From Acinetobacter sp. ANC 4169 (lineage in GTDB: Bacteria; Pseudomonadota; Gammaproteobacteria; Pseudomonadales; Moraxellaceae), in assembly GCF_002135355.1 (NCBI RefSeq), contig NZ_NEGE01000014.1:1-64000 (forward strand): 64,000 nucleotides of DNA. The letters run 5' to 3'. A program made the translations under genes and the position numbers. Shown here piece after piece: positions 17,137 through 24,935 of the stretch (positions are counted from its first letter, which is position 1; each line of letters opens with the position of its first letter). The notes below the pieces were generated by a model. The model saw only the letters and a program-made list of their open reading frames with translations. It had not been told where the DNA came from and searched no databases.

Positions 17137-17909
17137 TATTCACGCATTCCTGAACCACGAGAAAGTAAATAGTAAGCTATACCGTAAAGCACAACACAGC
17201 ATAGGGTAATAACAGTCAATGAAATGGAAACATTGACATCACTATGACCTAGAATGCCGAAACGGAAGGCATTGACCATATATACGATCGGGTTAATTAA
17301 AGAGAGATTTTGCCAAAAAGGACTTAAAGCACTAATGGCATAGAATACACCACCTAAATAGGTGAGTGGAGTCAGTACAAAAGTGGGAATAATTGAAATA
17401 TCATCAAATGATTTTGCATAAACTGCATTAATAAAACCACCCAATGAAAATAAGAATGAGGTAATAAGTACTGTATATATAGTTACGAACCAGTTGGTAA
17501 TATATAAGTCGGTAAAGAACATGCTCATGGCAGTCACAATAATGCCGACCAGTACACCACGACACACCCCACCAATCACATAGCCCCAAAGAACCATGTG
17601 TAAAGGTACTGGGCTCATAATCAGTTCTTCAATGCTTCTTTGGAATTTGGCACTAAAGAAACTGGAAGAGACATTGGCATAGCTGTTGGTGATCACCGCC
17701 ATCATAATCAGGCCGGGTACAATAAACTGCATATAGCTAAAGCCACCCATTTGACCAATTCGCGAACCGACCAGATTACCAAAGATCACAAAGTACAGAC
17801 TCATGGTAATGGCAGGCGGCAATAAGGTTTGTGGCCAGATGCGCATAAAACGGCGCACTTCTTTATGCACAAGGGTATATAGCGCAACGCTGAGTTGATT
17901 AAAGTTCAT
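17136..17909 (-). CDS. ABC-2 type transporter permease
   Basis: 257-aa inner-membrane permease with about six helices, ABC-2 type (YadH-like). The IMSPVPLHMVLWGYVIGGVCRG region and the C-terminal TPLTYLGGVFYAISALSPFWQ with NPIVYMVNAFRFG are typical. It pairs with the ATP-binding gene, which it overlaps by 4 bp (ATGA type), so the two subunits form one exporter. The exported substrate is unknown. YadG/YadH-type pairs are widespread without a settled function. The next gene, queF, begins at its stop codon. Confidence 0.93.
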   Translation of the reverse strand: MNFNQLSVALYTLVHKEVRRFMRIWPQTLLPPAITMSLYFVIFGNLVGSRIGQMGGFSYMQFIVPGLIMMAVITNSYANVSSSFFSAKFQRSIEELIMSPVPLHMVLWGYVIGGVCRGVLVGIIVTAMSMFFTDLYITNWFVTIYTVLITSFLFSLGGFINAVYAKSFDDISIIPTFVLTPLTYLGGVFYAISALSPFWQNLSLINPIVYMVNAFRFGILGHSDVNVSISLTVITLCCVVLYGIAYYLLSRGSGMRE

Positions 17910-18841
17910 TGCGCAGCTCCATCAAGATTTTTTTCGACCATTTTCACGAACAGTTCTTCCAGGCGGTTCGACTTGTTACGCATGCTGCGGACTTGAATGC
18001 CTTGTGCTTCCAAAAGTTGAAACAGTTCATTTAATGTATGAGCCTTGTCCATAGTCACTGCTAAGGTGACAGGATCAATTAAATTAAAACGAACGCCGAT
18101 AATTTCCAGATGGATCGGTTGAATCGGTTCAACCAAGTCGAAAATAAAGGATTCTTCACTCAGCTGATTGAGGAAAGATTTCATGCTGGTATCTTCCTTA
18201 ATTACACCGCGGTCGATAATAGCGATGCGACGGCAGAGCATTTCAGCTTCTTCTAGATAATGCGTGGTCAGAATGATAGAGGTGCCTTTTTCATTCATTT
18301 CTGTAAGGAAATCCCACATGGAACGACGCAGTTCAATATCGACCCCGGCAGTCGGCTCATCTAAAATAAGCAGTTTAGGCTGGTGCATCATGGCACGGGC
18401 AATCATTAAACGACGTTTCATCCCGCCAGAAAGCATACGCCCCTGTGTACCGCGTTTTTCCCATAAGCCTAATTTTTCCAGATATTCTTCAGCACGGCTT
18501 TCTGCAGTTTTTTTAGGGATACCGTAATAGCCGGCTTGGGTGACCAAAATATCAAAGGTTTTTTCAAACTGGCCAAAGTTAAATTCTTGCGGCACCACGC
18601 CTAGGCATTGTTTTGCTGCTGAAGGATGGGTATCCAGATTGTGGCCAAAAATTTCCACTGTACCGGAGGTTTTTTTTGTCAGTGAGCTGATAATGCTGAT
18701 GGTGGTGGATTTTCCTGCACCATTAGGACCAAGAAGGGCATAGAACTCACCATCGGGTACCGTTAAATTAATACCTTTGAGTGCCTGAAAACCGTTGCGA
18801 TAGGTTTTAGATACGTCCTTCAAAGTCAATGCATCAGTCAT
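17906..18841 (-). CDS. ABC transporter ATP-binding protein (YadG-like)
   Basis: 311-aa ATPase of an ABC-2 exporter. It shows Walker A GPNGAGKST, Q-loop VPQEFNFGQFEKT, the signature MLSGGMKRRLMIARAM, Walker B LLILDEPTAGVD and H-loop TTHYLEEAE. The C-terminal 80 residues are the usual extension of this subfamily. The ATG at 18841 is chosen because AGGTAAG precedes it and the conserved start TDALTLKDVSKTYRNG follows. The frame is open further upstream without support. First gene of the ATPase-permease-queF-hypothetical unit. Confidence 0.95.
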   Translation of the reverse strand: MTDALTLKDVSKTYRNGFQALKGINLTVPDGEFYALLGPNGAGKSTTISIISSLTKKTSGTVEIFGHNLDTHPSAAKQCLGVVPQEFNFGQFEKTFDILVTQAGYYGIPKKTAESRAEEYLEKLGLWEKRGTQGRMLSGGMKRRLMIARAMMHQPKLLILDEPTAGVDIELRRSMWDFLTEMNEKGTSIILTTHYLEEAEMLCRRIAIIDRGVIKEDTSMKSFLNQLSEESFIFDLVEPIQPIHLEIIGVRFNLIDPVTLAVTMDKAHTLNELFQLLEAQGIQVRSMRNKSNRLEELFVKMVEKNLDGAAQ

Positions 18842-18983
18842 GAAATTCTTACCTGGTGAATAGTATGAGTATTGTGAGTGATCTGGCTGAATAAACCAAG
18901 TAAATAAGCAGGAATTGTGTGTTGCAATTCTGGAACATTGCTCAAAGTATAAGCACAAAAATTGATGACTTATATATAGTTGC

Positions 18984-19011
18984 TTTACGTTACGGTTTTT
19001 TTTGTTATGAT
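18984..19011 (+). promoter_or_regulatory. Probable promoter of tRNA-Arg
   Basis: TTTACG (18984-18989) and TATGAT (19006-19011) with a 16-bp spacer end 9 bp before the tRNA. Confidence 0.5.
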
Positions 19012-19020
19012 GTGCATCGC

Positions 19021-19096
19021 GCGCTCATAGCTCAACTGGATAGAGTACAGGTCTCCGAAGCCTGTGGCGTGGGTTCGAGTCCCGCTGAGCGCACCA
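19021..19096 (+). tRNA. tRNA-Arg (CCG)
   Basis: 76 nt with acceptor GCGCTCA/TGAGCGC and encoded CCA. The anticodon stem CAGGT/GCCTG frames the loop CTCCGAA, anticodon CCG, reading CGG. Its 3' end is the integration site of the neighbouring island and is rebuilt intact by the element. Confidence 0.96.
19083..19096 (+). other. attL: left attachment repeat in the tRNA 3' end
   Basis: CGCTGAGCGCACCA at the end of tRNA-Arg recurs exactly at 34314-34327. The pair marks the ends of an element integrated by the tyrosine recombinase encoded just inside. Confidence 0.88.
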
Positions 19097-19190
19097 ATTT
19101 CTTAAAAGAATAAAACAAAATATAGTTAAAAGTTATTTAAAATTAGTATCTTAATCTTATTTATATACCAAAATACACCTTAACTTATCA

Positions 19191-19257
19191 GGATACAGTT
19201 GCAAAGAATAAGGATATAAATGAGGATATAATGGATTCGATCATTTTTTGTATCCTT
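19191..19257. promoter_or_regulatory. Left arm-type repeats beside attL
   Basis: GGATACA (19191-19197), AAGGATATA (19210-19218), GAGGATATA (19222-19230) and the inverse TATCCTTA (19251-19258) lie between attL and the integrase start. Matching GAGGATACA and AAGGATACA occur just inside attR. Such repeats are typical of integrase arm or excisionase sites; the binding protein is not known. Confidence 0.5.
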
Positions 19258-19272
19258 ATTTACTATGGCTAA
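19231..19272 (+). CDS. Possible 13-codon leader ORF overlapping the integrase start
   Basis: ATG at 19231 follows GAGG at a workable distance. The frame (MDSIIFCILIYYG) ends with a TAA at 19270-19272, which overlaps the integrase ATG at 19265. The integrase lacks its own clear ribosome site, so translational coupling is conceivable. It could equally be chance within the arm-site region. Confidence 0.25.
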   Translation: MDSIIFCILIYYG

Positions 19273-20590
19273 GCACATTATCCCCCTGACAGATTCGAAG
19301 TGTTCAAGCACAAAACCGAAAGATAAAGACTATTCTTTATATGATGGGAATGGCTTAATTTTATTCGTTCGCAAAACCGGTACAAAGGTATGGCGATATA
19401 AATATAAAAAAGCCAATGGTAAAGATGGATTGATGACATTAGGCAACTTTCCATCTTTAACTTTAAAACAGGCGAGAGATAAACGCCGTGAATATGAAAA
19501 GCTACTTGCTCAAGATATAGACCCCATCGAATATGAAACCACTCAAAAAATTAAAAAGAGTAATGCATTTAGTTTTGAATCAGTGGCTAGGGATTGGCAT
19601 AAGGAATATACCAATACAGGCAGATGGCTTGAGCATACATCTATTAAGGCTTTACGCGTTTTAGAAACCTATGTCTTTCCTTTAATTGGTGATAAACCGA
19701 TTGATGAAGTGAAGTCAAAAGATTTAGTCACAGTTTTACGTTCAATAGAAGAAAAAGGCTTAACCGAAGTCTTAAAGAAATCACGCCAGCGTTTTAATGC
19801 CATTTTTGCTTATGCAATTTCTAGAGGCTTGATTGAGGATAACCCAGCTTATTTCTTAAAAGATGTCTTTGTACTGACCAAAAAGACAAAACATTATCCT
19901 CAATTACCATTAGAGCAATTGCCTGAATTACTGCAAAGGCTTAAAGCAGATAGTGGCTATCCTTTAACACGTCTATGTACGGCATTTACTTTGCATGTGT
20001 TTGCTCGTTCAAGTGAAATAAGATTTGCACGTTGGACAGAGTTTAATTTTAAGAATGCAATTTGGACGATTCCAGCAGTACGTGAATTCGTCAAAGGACA
20101 GCTTTTCTCTGATCGTGGTGCAAAGATGAAAACTGAGCATCTTATCCCGTTGTCACCTAAAGTTCTTTCAATTCTAAATGAAATTAAAATTTATAGTGGA
20201 ATGACTAATAATGTTTTTCCAAAGAATGGCGACCCCCAAGGCTTTATCTGTGACAAGGTTGTAAACGACACTTTGCGCCGTATTGGCTATGACACACAAA
20301 AAGATGTATGTGGACATGGCTTTAGGGGGATGGCATGTTCTGCCTTAGTACAAAGTACATTATTTCAAAAAGAAGCTGTAGAAAAACAAATGAGTCATCA
20401 AGAGCGTGATCAAGTACGTTTGGCTTATACCCATCAAGCGGAATATATGGAAGAACGTAAAGCAATGCTAAATTGGTGGAGTGACTATTTGGATGCTAAC
20501 CAAGAAACTTTTATAAGTCCTTATGACTTTACACAGAGATTATTGAGTAAGGATGTAATTAATTTCAAATATGCGAAGTTGAAGAATTAA
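19265..20590 (+). CDS. int: Tyrosine integrase, P4 type
   Basis: 441-aa site-specific recombinase that integrates and excises the island at tRNA-Arg. The N-terminal DUF4102-like domain spans about residues 1-90 (YDGNGLILFVRKTGTKVWRYKY, then LGNFPSLTLKQARDKR), followed by a SAM-like core-binding domain. The catalytic domain shows the first Arg in ARSSEIRFARW, HGFRGM (HxxR) and the Tyr nucleophile in LAYTHQAEYMEERKAML. All catalytic residues are present, so it should be active. The ATG at 19265 has no obvious ribosome site. It sits 170 bp from attL in the orientation usual for such elements. Confidence 0.95.
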   Translation: MAKHIIPLTDSKCSSTKPKDKDYSLYDGNGLILFVRKTGTKVWRYKYKKANGKDGLMTLGNFPSLTLKQARDKRREYEKLLAQDIDPIEYETTQKIKKSNAFSFESVARDWHKEYTNTGRWLEHTSIKALRVLETYVFPLIGDKPIDEVKSKDLVTVLRSIEEKGLTEVLKKSRQRFNAIFAYAISRGLIEDNPAYFLKDVFVLTKKTKHYPQLPLEQLPELLQRLKADSGYPLTRLCTAFTLHVFARSSEIRFARWTEFNFKNAIWTIPAVREFVKGQLFSDRGAKMKTEHLIPLSPKVLSILNEIKIYSGMTNNVFPKNGDPQGFICDKVVNDTLRRIGYDTQKDVCGHGFRGMACSALVQSTLFQKEAVEKQMSHQERDQVRLAYTHQAEYMEERKAMLNWWSDYLDANQETFISPYDFTQRLLSKDVINFKYAKLKN

Positions 20591-20659
20591 CACTTAATGA
20601 TTTTAAGACCATTCTTAATGTTTATTAAGATGATGAGCATTAAAAAAATTAATGAAAGA

Positions 20660-20686
20660 GTACGCAGTTTGTTGCGTAATGCGTAC
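20660..20686. repeat. Inverted repeat GTACGCA/TGCGTAC after the integrase
   Basis: GTACGCA (20660-20666) and TGCGTAC (20680-20686) form a 7-bp inverted repeat in the 276-bp gap after int. The TGCGTAC word recurs in the repeat array at 25,686-26,133 of the same island, which hints at a shared DNA-binding protein. The rest of the gap shows nothing. Confidence 0.45.
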
Positions 20687-20866
20687 TAATAATCATAACA
20701 AAAGGTACGAACTGAGAAATTGTCTAAAAAAATTATTAATATTAAGTGAATACTCATGATTTCAATTTAGATAATTAGATGACAAAATATACAAACTTAT
20801 AGTTTTAAATAAAAAAATCTGTGTTAGTGCAAATAAAAAAGTACTTACGGAGTTTGAGGGGGACAG

Positions 20867-21580
20867 ATGGGACTGTTAGATCATATTCGCATTACTAAAG
20901 AATATATGGCTATCGCAGATACAATAGAAAAAATTGCGGAGTTGGATCAGGGGGAGTCTGTAGAGAGTGTATTGGATTTTTTGATTTTCCATAAAATAGA
21001 AAAAAATATTAAGTGCTTTTATTGCTATAGCGATGGAATTATTGAGGACATAAACGATGGTAAGGATAGCCATTGGGAGCATGGTACAGCAGAAATCATA
21101 AGGTACTTTCAAGATAATGTCGTGAGTGATAGTAAGTGCGGGATAAAAAAGATAGATACTAATGCAAAAGAAAAATACCAAGATTATTTTTGGCAGCTAT
21201 CACAGCTTTATGATTTTGACCCTTTGAGGATTTGGCTAGATGAAATTGGCGTAAATAAAAAAGATTTTTTAAATATTAATAGTGAAAAAAAATATTTACA
21301 ACCTAAAGGTAATAGCGCGATTCAAGTTAATAAAAAATCGAATGAGACTTTGAAAGCTGAAGAAGCATTGCATAAAAAATATTTGGAAGTTATTGGGGCA
21401 ATGCTGGAAGAAAGAAGACTTTATCAAAAAGATAAGCTAGGACGTTCTGATAGAATTCAAAGTGCTATAGTATCAACGATTGTTGAACTACTTAAAAATA
21501 CAGATGCACAACTAGGTTCTCGTAAATTAGATGAAATTTTCTCGAAAGCCAATAAAGCCTTTAATGATTGCAAGAAATAA
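20867..21580 (+). CDS. Hypothetical island protein, 237 aa
   Basis: AT-rich gene for a soluble protein with no family I recognise. Residues 1-135 contain two Cys pairs (KNIKCFYCYSDG; DSKCGIKK) and aromatic patches (HWEHGTAEIIRYF, YQDYFWQLSQLYDFDPLRIW), and a Lys/Asn-rich linker follows. The C-terminal 85 residues are a charged helical region with KYLEVIGAMLEERRLYQKDK. It has a strong ribosome site (GAGGGGGA). It is placed between int and the AlpA-like gene on the same strand. A regulatory or defence role is possible but nothing shows it. Confidence 0.75.
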   Translation: MGLLDHIRITKEYMAIADTIEKIAELDQGESVESVLDFLIFHKIEKNIKCFYCYSDGIIEDINDGKDSHWEHGTAEIIRYFQDNVVSDSKCGIKKIDTNAKEKYQDYFWQLSQLYDFDPLRIWLDEIGVNKKDFLNINSEKKYLQPKGNSAIQVNKKSNETLKAEEALHKKYLEVIGAMLEERRLYQKDKLGRSDRIQSAIVSTIVELLKNTDAQLGSRKLDEIFSKANKAFNDCKK

Positions 21581-21684
21581 TAAATTTAAACTTAAAAAAA
21601 CAATAACTTAAAAATAATAATTTTGCATTTTTATTTTTATTTTTTGCAGTTGCAATGAAGTTAATTACGTCATAGATAAAACTT

Positions 21685-21713
21685 ACCCATACTCTTTCAT
21701 GTATGGGTTTTTT
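21685..21713 (+). terminator. Hairpin plus T-run directly before the AlpA-like start codon
   Basis: ACCCATAC (21685-21692) pairs with GTATGGGT (21701-21708) and runs into a T-tract that ends at the ATG at 21714. It could end transcripts of the upstream gene or act as an attenuator for the AlpA-like gene. Confidence 0.6.
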
Positions 21714-21926
21714 ATGACTATCAAACCAATCCGCATTCAATTCAAAACAACATGTGAGCTGTTAGATATTAGCCGTGAAACTTTACGGCATCGTATGCGC
21801 ACAGATGAAAGCTTTCCAAAACCAATCAAAATGGGAACAGCTAAACAGAGTCCAGTCTACTTTGATTATGCTGAACTCATGGCATGGCATGAAGCTCAAA
21901 AGTCTTCTACTCAAGGGGAGGTTTAA
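21714..21926 (+). CDS. AlpA-family small DNA-binding regulator
   Basis: 70-aa MerR-like/AlpA-type HTH protein. Residues about 8-40 (IQFKTTCELLDISRETLRHR) form a helix-turn-helix, followed by the wing FPKPIKMGTAKQSPVYFDYAELMAWHEAQ, a usual AlpA pattern. In P4-like elements AlpA activates integrase and excision; this is the likely role here. The ATG at 21714 is preferred to one at 21699, which lies in the loop of the preceding hairpin. The downstream HTH gene begins 2 bp after its stop, so the pair is probably translationally coupled. Confidence 0.8.
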   Translation: MTIKPIRIQFKTTCELLDISRETLRHRMRTDESFPKPIKMGTAKQSPVYFDYAELMAWHEAQKSSTQGEV

Positions 21927-21928
21927 TC

Positions 21929-22141
21929 ATTCACAACCATCAAATTAAAGTCTTAAACCATTTAGATAATGGCAACACCCTCACGCAAGCCGAAGCAATA
22001 AAACTATTCAAGTGTTATCGCCTAAGTGCGGTTATTAATCGTCTGCGCAGTGGAGGTTATGACATTAAAACTCATTATGAGAAAAACACATTGAGTAATG
22101 GAAATCATGCACGTTATGAGTTGCGAGGAAAGCAATCATGA
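21929..22141 (+). CDS. Small HTH protein with apparent ATT start
   Basis: 70-codon frame giving HNHQIKVLNHLDNGNTLTQAE and then LFKCYRLSAVINRLRSGG, the pattern of a phage-type helix-turn-helix (HTH_39-like) winged domain, ending in NHARYELRGKQS. No ATG, GTG or TTG occurs in frame before the codon for residue 55. The first workable codon is ATT at 21929, 7 bp after a strong GGAGG. ATC at 21926 is the alternative. Dense packing with neighbours (starts 2 bp after the AlpA stop, overlaps the next gene by ATGA) and domain similarity argue that it is real. Gene finders would miss it. Confidence 0.65.
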   Translation: MHNHQIKVLNHLDNGNTLTQAEAIKLFKCYRLSAVINRLRSGGYDIKTHYEKNTLSNGNHARYELRGKQS

Positions 22142-22233
22142 AAGAATTTTGGAAAGACCTTATTTACACAATTATTTTAGGTGTCATTTTAATGTTGACG
22201 CTAGTTTTTGTTAATTATTCATCTAAGCATTAA
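22138..22233 (+). CDS. 31-aa single-pass membrane peptide
   Basis: ATG at 22138 overlaps the stop of the HTH gene (ATGA) and has GAGGAA 8 bp upstream. The product is a short charged head (MKEFWKDL), one hydrophobic helix of about 19 residues (IYTIILGVILMLTLVFVNY) and SSKH. It ends 9 bp before the DUF927 gene. The layout suggests a genuine cotranslated microprotein; the function is unknown. Confidence 0.6.
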   Translation: MKEFWKDLIYTIILGVILMLTLVFVNYSSKH

Positions 22234-22242
22234 GGGGATAAC

Positions 22243-24663
22243 ATGACTGCAATTCATGAAACCCCAAGCTTAGAACAGCCTTTGGACATTCTAGCAAATT
22301 GTCGAAAATATAATCCACAAGATGATGCTTATTTGCGTCATCCCGTGATTGAACGTTTTGGCAGTCCGGAACAGAGTATTCATATAGATGAAATAACCGT
22401 GAATTTAAACGGTATTCAATATGAACAACCTTTGATTTTACCTGTAGTGAATGCACAGTTTGAATTGGTGCAATGTGCAGTATTACAGAATAAACAGCCT
22501 GTCAAAGTCATACCTGATGGCCTGGAAAAAGGATTCGCTTACTACGGCGAATTGCAAAAAGATCGGCCTGTAATCATTACATATAACTTGGAAGCATTTT
22601 TCAAAATCGCTCAAACGAGTTACGCAGTTGTTTTGGTGATATTGTCTGGCTTGTGCAGACCGTCATTAAAAGAACTCAAGGCATTCGATTTTGAGCAGAT
22701 TCAATCTGTGGTGAATCAATTATGTAAAGCTGGATATAAACGCTTATACATGCCAGTCAGAGCAGAACATATACAGCTTGAGCCATTTCAAAAGCTGGAA
22801 CAATACACAGAACTTAGACTGCTAAATCAATCTCAAGTGATAGATGAAAATGAATATCTGACGGAATTGTCACAGGATGAAGATGCTTTGGAAATCGAAG
22901 CATTTTTAAAGGATGCGATTGCTTTATTGCCTGAGCAATACACATTGCCGAAAGGACATTTAGCCAAGCCGATGAAATGGGAGAAAGGATACTTTCATAT
23001 CAAACAGGACGGCATATTTTTTGTGGATGAAGATCAGACACGTTTTATCTGTAGTCCGATTTTGGTCAAAGCTAAAACGAGAGATGACGCAAGTAACAAT
23101 TGGGGGGTGTTGCTCGAGTGGCACGATGACAAACAGGTCAAACATACTCAAGCGGTGGCAATGGAACTTTTCCAAACGGATGGAAAAGAGCTTCGCACCA
23201 CTTTAGCCAATCAGGGCGTGAGAATTGCATCCGATCAAAGAGGCAGAAACTTATTCCAGTGTTATTTGATGAATTACCCCATCGAGCAATATGCCTTGTG
23301 CGTGGATCGTGTCGGTTGGCATGGTGATGTATTTGTATTACCTCACCAACACTATGGACAGATGAATGAACACATTGTTTATCAGGCGATGACAGGCTTA
23401 GACAATCGTTATAAAAGCAAAGGCACACTGGAGCAATGGCGAAGCCAAGTAGCGCAATTGGTAGAGCAACACAGCTTTTTAGTCTTTGCTTTATGTACTG
23501 CTTTTACAGGGCAATTGCTTAGACCATTGAACCAACAGGGATGCGGTTTTCATTTTAAAGGTAGCTCATCCAAAGGCAAAAGCACAGCTTTAAATCTTGC
23601 CTGTTCTGTATGGGGCAATCCTGAACAGTTTTATCGTACATGGAGAGCAACAGGCAATTCACTTGAGCATACAGCCTCTATGCACAATGACAGCTTTTTA
23701 GTATTGGATGAAATTGGAGAAATTACCAATCCAAAAGAGCTTGGAAATATTGTTTATATGCTTGCCAATGGCATTGGTAAAGGTCGCATGACCAAACAAA
23801 TTACAGCCAAAACCATGTACCAATGGAAAGTTATATTTCTGTCTAGTGGTGAAAAAAGCATGAAAGAAATCATGCTCGAGCAAGGTCAAAAGACTAAGCT
23901 AGGACAGGAAATCAGACTTGCCGATATCGATATAGATCAATCGCAATATGGTGTATTTGATTGTATTGATTTTGCAGAGGATGGTGCAAAGCAAGCGATT
24001 GAATTAAGCCAACGTATGAATGACTGCTACGGCGTGGCGAGTGAAGCATGGTTGGATTATCTAACCAAAGATAAAACCGAGCGTATGGAGCAAGCCAAAG
24101 AACTTTTAAACCAATACCGTGAAAGTTTAGTCGATGTTCATACACAAGGGCATATCACTCGAGTGGCAAGCTACTTTGCGATGGTGGCAACGGCAGGAGA
24201 AATGGCAACACAAGCCAAGATTACAGGATGGCAATCAGGCACAGCATTTAATGCCGTTGCTAAAGTGTTTAAGCATTGGTTAAGTGGTTTTGAGCATGTG
24301 GGAGATTATGAGAACAGAGAAATCATTGCTCATGTGAAAGCGTTTTTTGAGGCGAATGAATCTAGTCGTTTTGAAGCCATTACACCTGATGCAGACAACC
24401 AAGAGCGTATTGTGAATCGTGTCGGTTATTGGAAGATCGAAAAGAATGAAAAGATTTTCTATGTGTTACCTGAACAATTTAAAAATGAAGTCTGCAAAGG
24501 TTATGACAGTCGCAAGGTGGCAAAGGTACTGATGGAGCATGATCTACTCGAGCATGACACGGTGAAGAAAACTAAAACCGTCCGATTACCAAATAGAAGT
24601 AAATCTATCCGTGTGTATGCCATTAAAGAATCAATCTTTAGTTGGGATATGGATAATGCATAA
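22243..24663 (+). CDS. DUF927-domain helicase/primase-like protein
   Basis: 806-aa protein of the DUF927 family found in plasmids, satellites and islands, where it is thought to act as a replicative helicase or primase-helicase. The central ATPase has Walker A FKGSSSKGKSTALNLACSVWG near residue 442 and Walker B-like FLVLDEIGEI near 486. CVDRVGWHGDVFVLPH near residue 348 is a DUF927 hallmark. No zinc finger or toprim domain is visible in the N-terminal 230 residues. It starts with AAGGGG upstream. It is followed at once by a TGTTGC-rich region that may be its origin, as in P4 where the alpha protein acts on nearby iterons. Confidence 0.88.
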   Translation: MTAIHETPSLEQPLDILANCRKYNPQDDAYLRHPVIERFGSPEQSIHIDEITVNLNGIQYEQPLILPVVNAQFELVQCAVLQNKQPVKVIPDGLEKGFAYYGELQKDRPVIITYNLEAFFKIAQTSYAVVLVILSGLCRPSLKELKAFDFEQIQSVVNQLCKAGYKRLYMPVRAEHIQLEPFQKLEQYTELRLLNQSQVIDENEYLTELSQDEDALEIEAFLKDAIALLPEQYTLPKGHLAKPMKWEKGYFHIKQDGIFFVDEDQTRFICSPILVKAKTRDDASNNWGVLLEWHDDKQVKHTQAVAMELFQTDGKELRTTLANQGVRIASDQRGRNLFQCYLMNYPIEQYALCVDRVGWHGDVFVLPHQHYGQMNEHIVYQAMTGLDNRYKSKGTLEQWRSQVAQLVEQHSFLVFALCTAFTGQLLRPLNQQGCGFHFKGSSSKGKSTALNLACSVWGNPEQFYRTWRATGNSLEHTASMHNDSFLVLDEIGEITNPKELGNIVYMLANGIGKGRMTKQITAKTMYQWKVIFLSSGEKSMKEIMLEQGQKTKLGQEIRLADIDIDQSQYGVFDCIDFAEDGAKQAIELSQRMNDCYGVASEAWLDYLTKDKTERMEQAKELLNQYRESLVDVHTQGHITRVASYFAMVATAGEMATQAKITGWQSGTAFNAVAKVFKHWLSGFEHVGDYENREIIAHVKAFFEANESSRFEAITPDADNQERIVNRVGYWKIEKNEKIFYVLPEQFKNEVCKGYDSRKVAKVLMEHDLLEHDTVKKTKTVRLPNRSKSIRVYAIKESIFSWDMDNA

Positions 24664-24850
24664 GGCAACACAGGCAACTAGGGCAACAGGCTTATAAATA
24701 GAAGCTTGTAGTGTGTTGCCTTTCGATTTAATGAGATGCAACAAGGGCAGCATTGAATAGATTGTTGCCTTTGTTACCCGAGTCCGTTTTACAGAGGTAA
24801 CGGCGCAAAGGCTTATATGGTGGGGATGTTGCCTTTGTTGCTGATGTTGC
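24664..24850. other. Candidate replication origin: TGTTGC iteron cluster
   Basis: In 187 bp after the DUF927 stop there are seven TGTTGC/GCAACA hexamers: GCAACA at 24665, 24683 and 24738, TGTTGC at 24714, 24763, 24828 and 24845. Three are extended to TGTTGCCTTT (24714, 24763, 24828). An inverted repeat GTTACC/GGTAAC (24774-24779, 24796-24801) lies in the middle. The change of orientation and the closeness to a replication-type ATPase fit an origin with iterons. No experiment supports it here. Confidence 0.5.
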
Positions 24851-24935
24851 ATATAAAATCTATCAATATTTTTCTTATTTATTGAAAATTAAACTAATAT
24901 GAGCGGCAATAATTTATATTCTAGAGGGGAAATTA

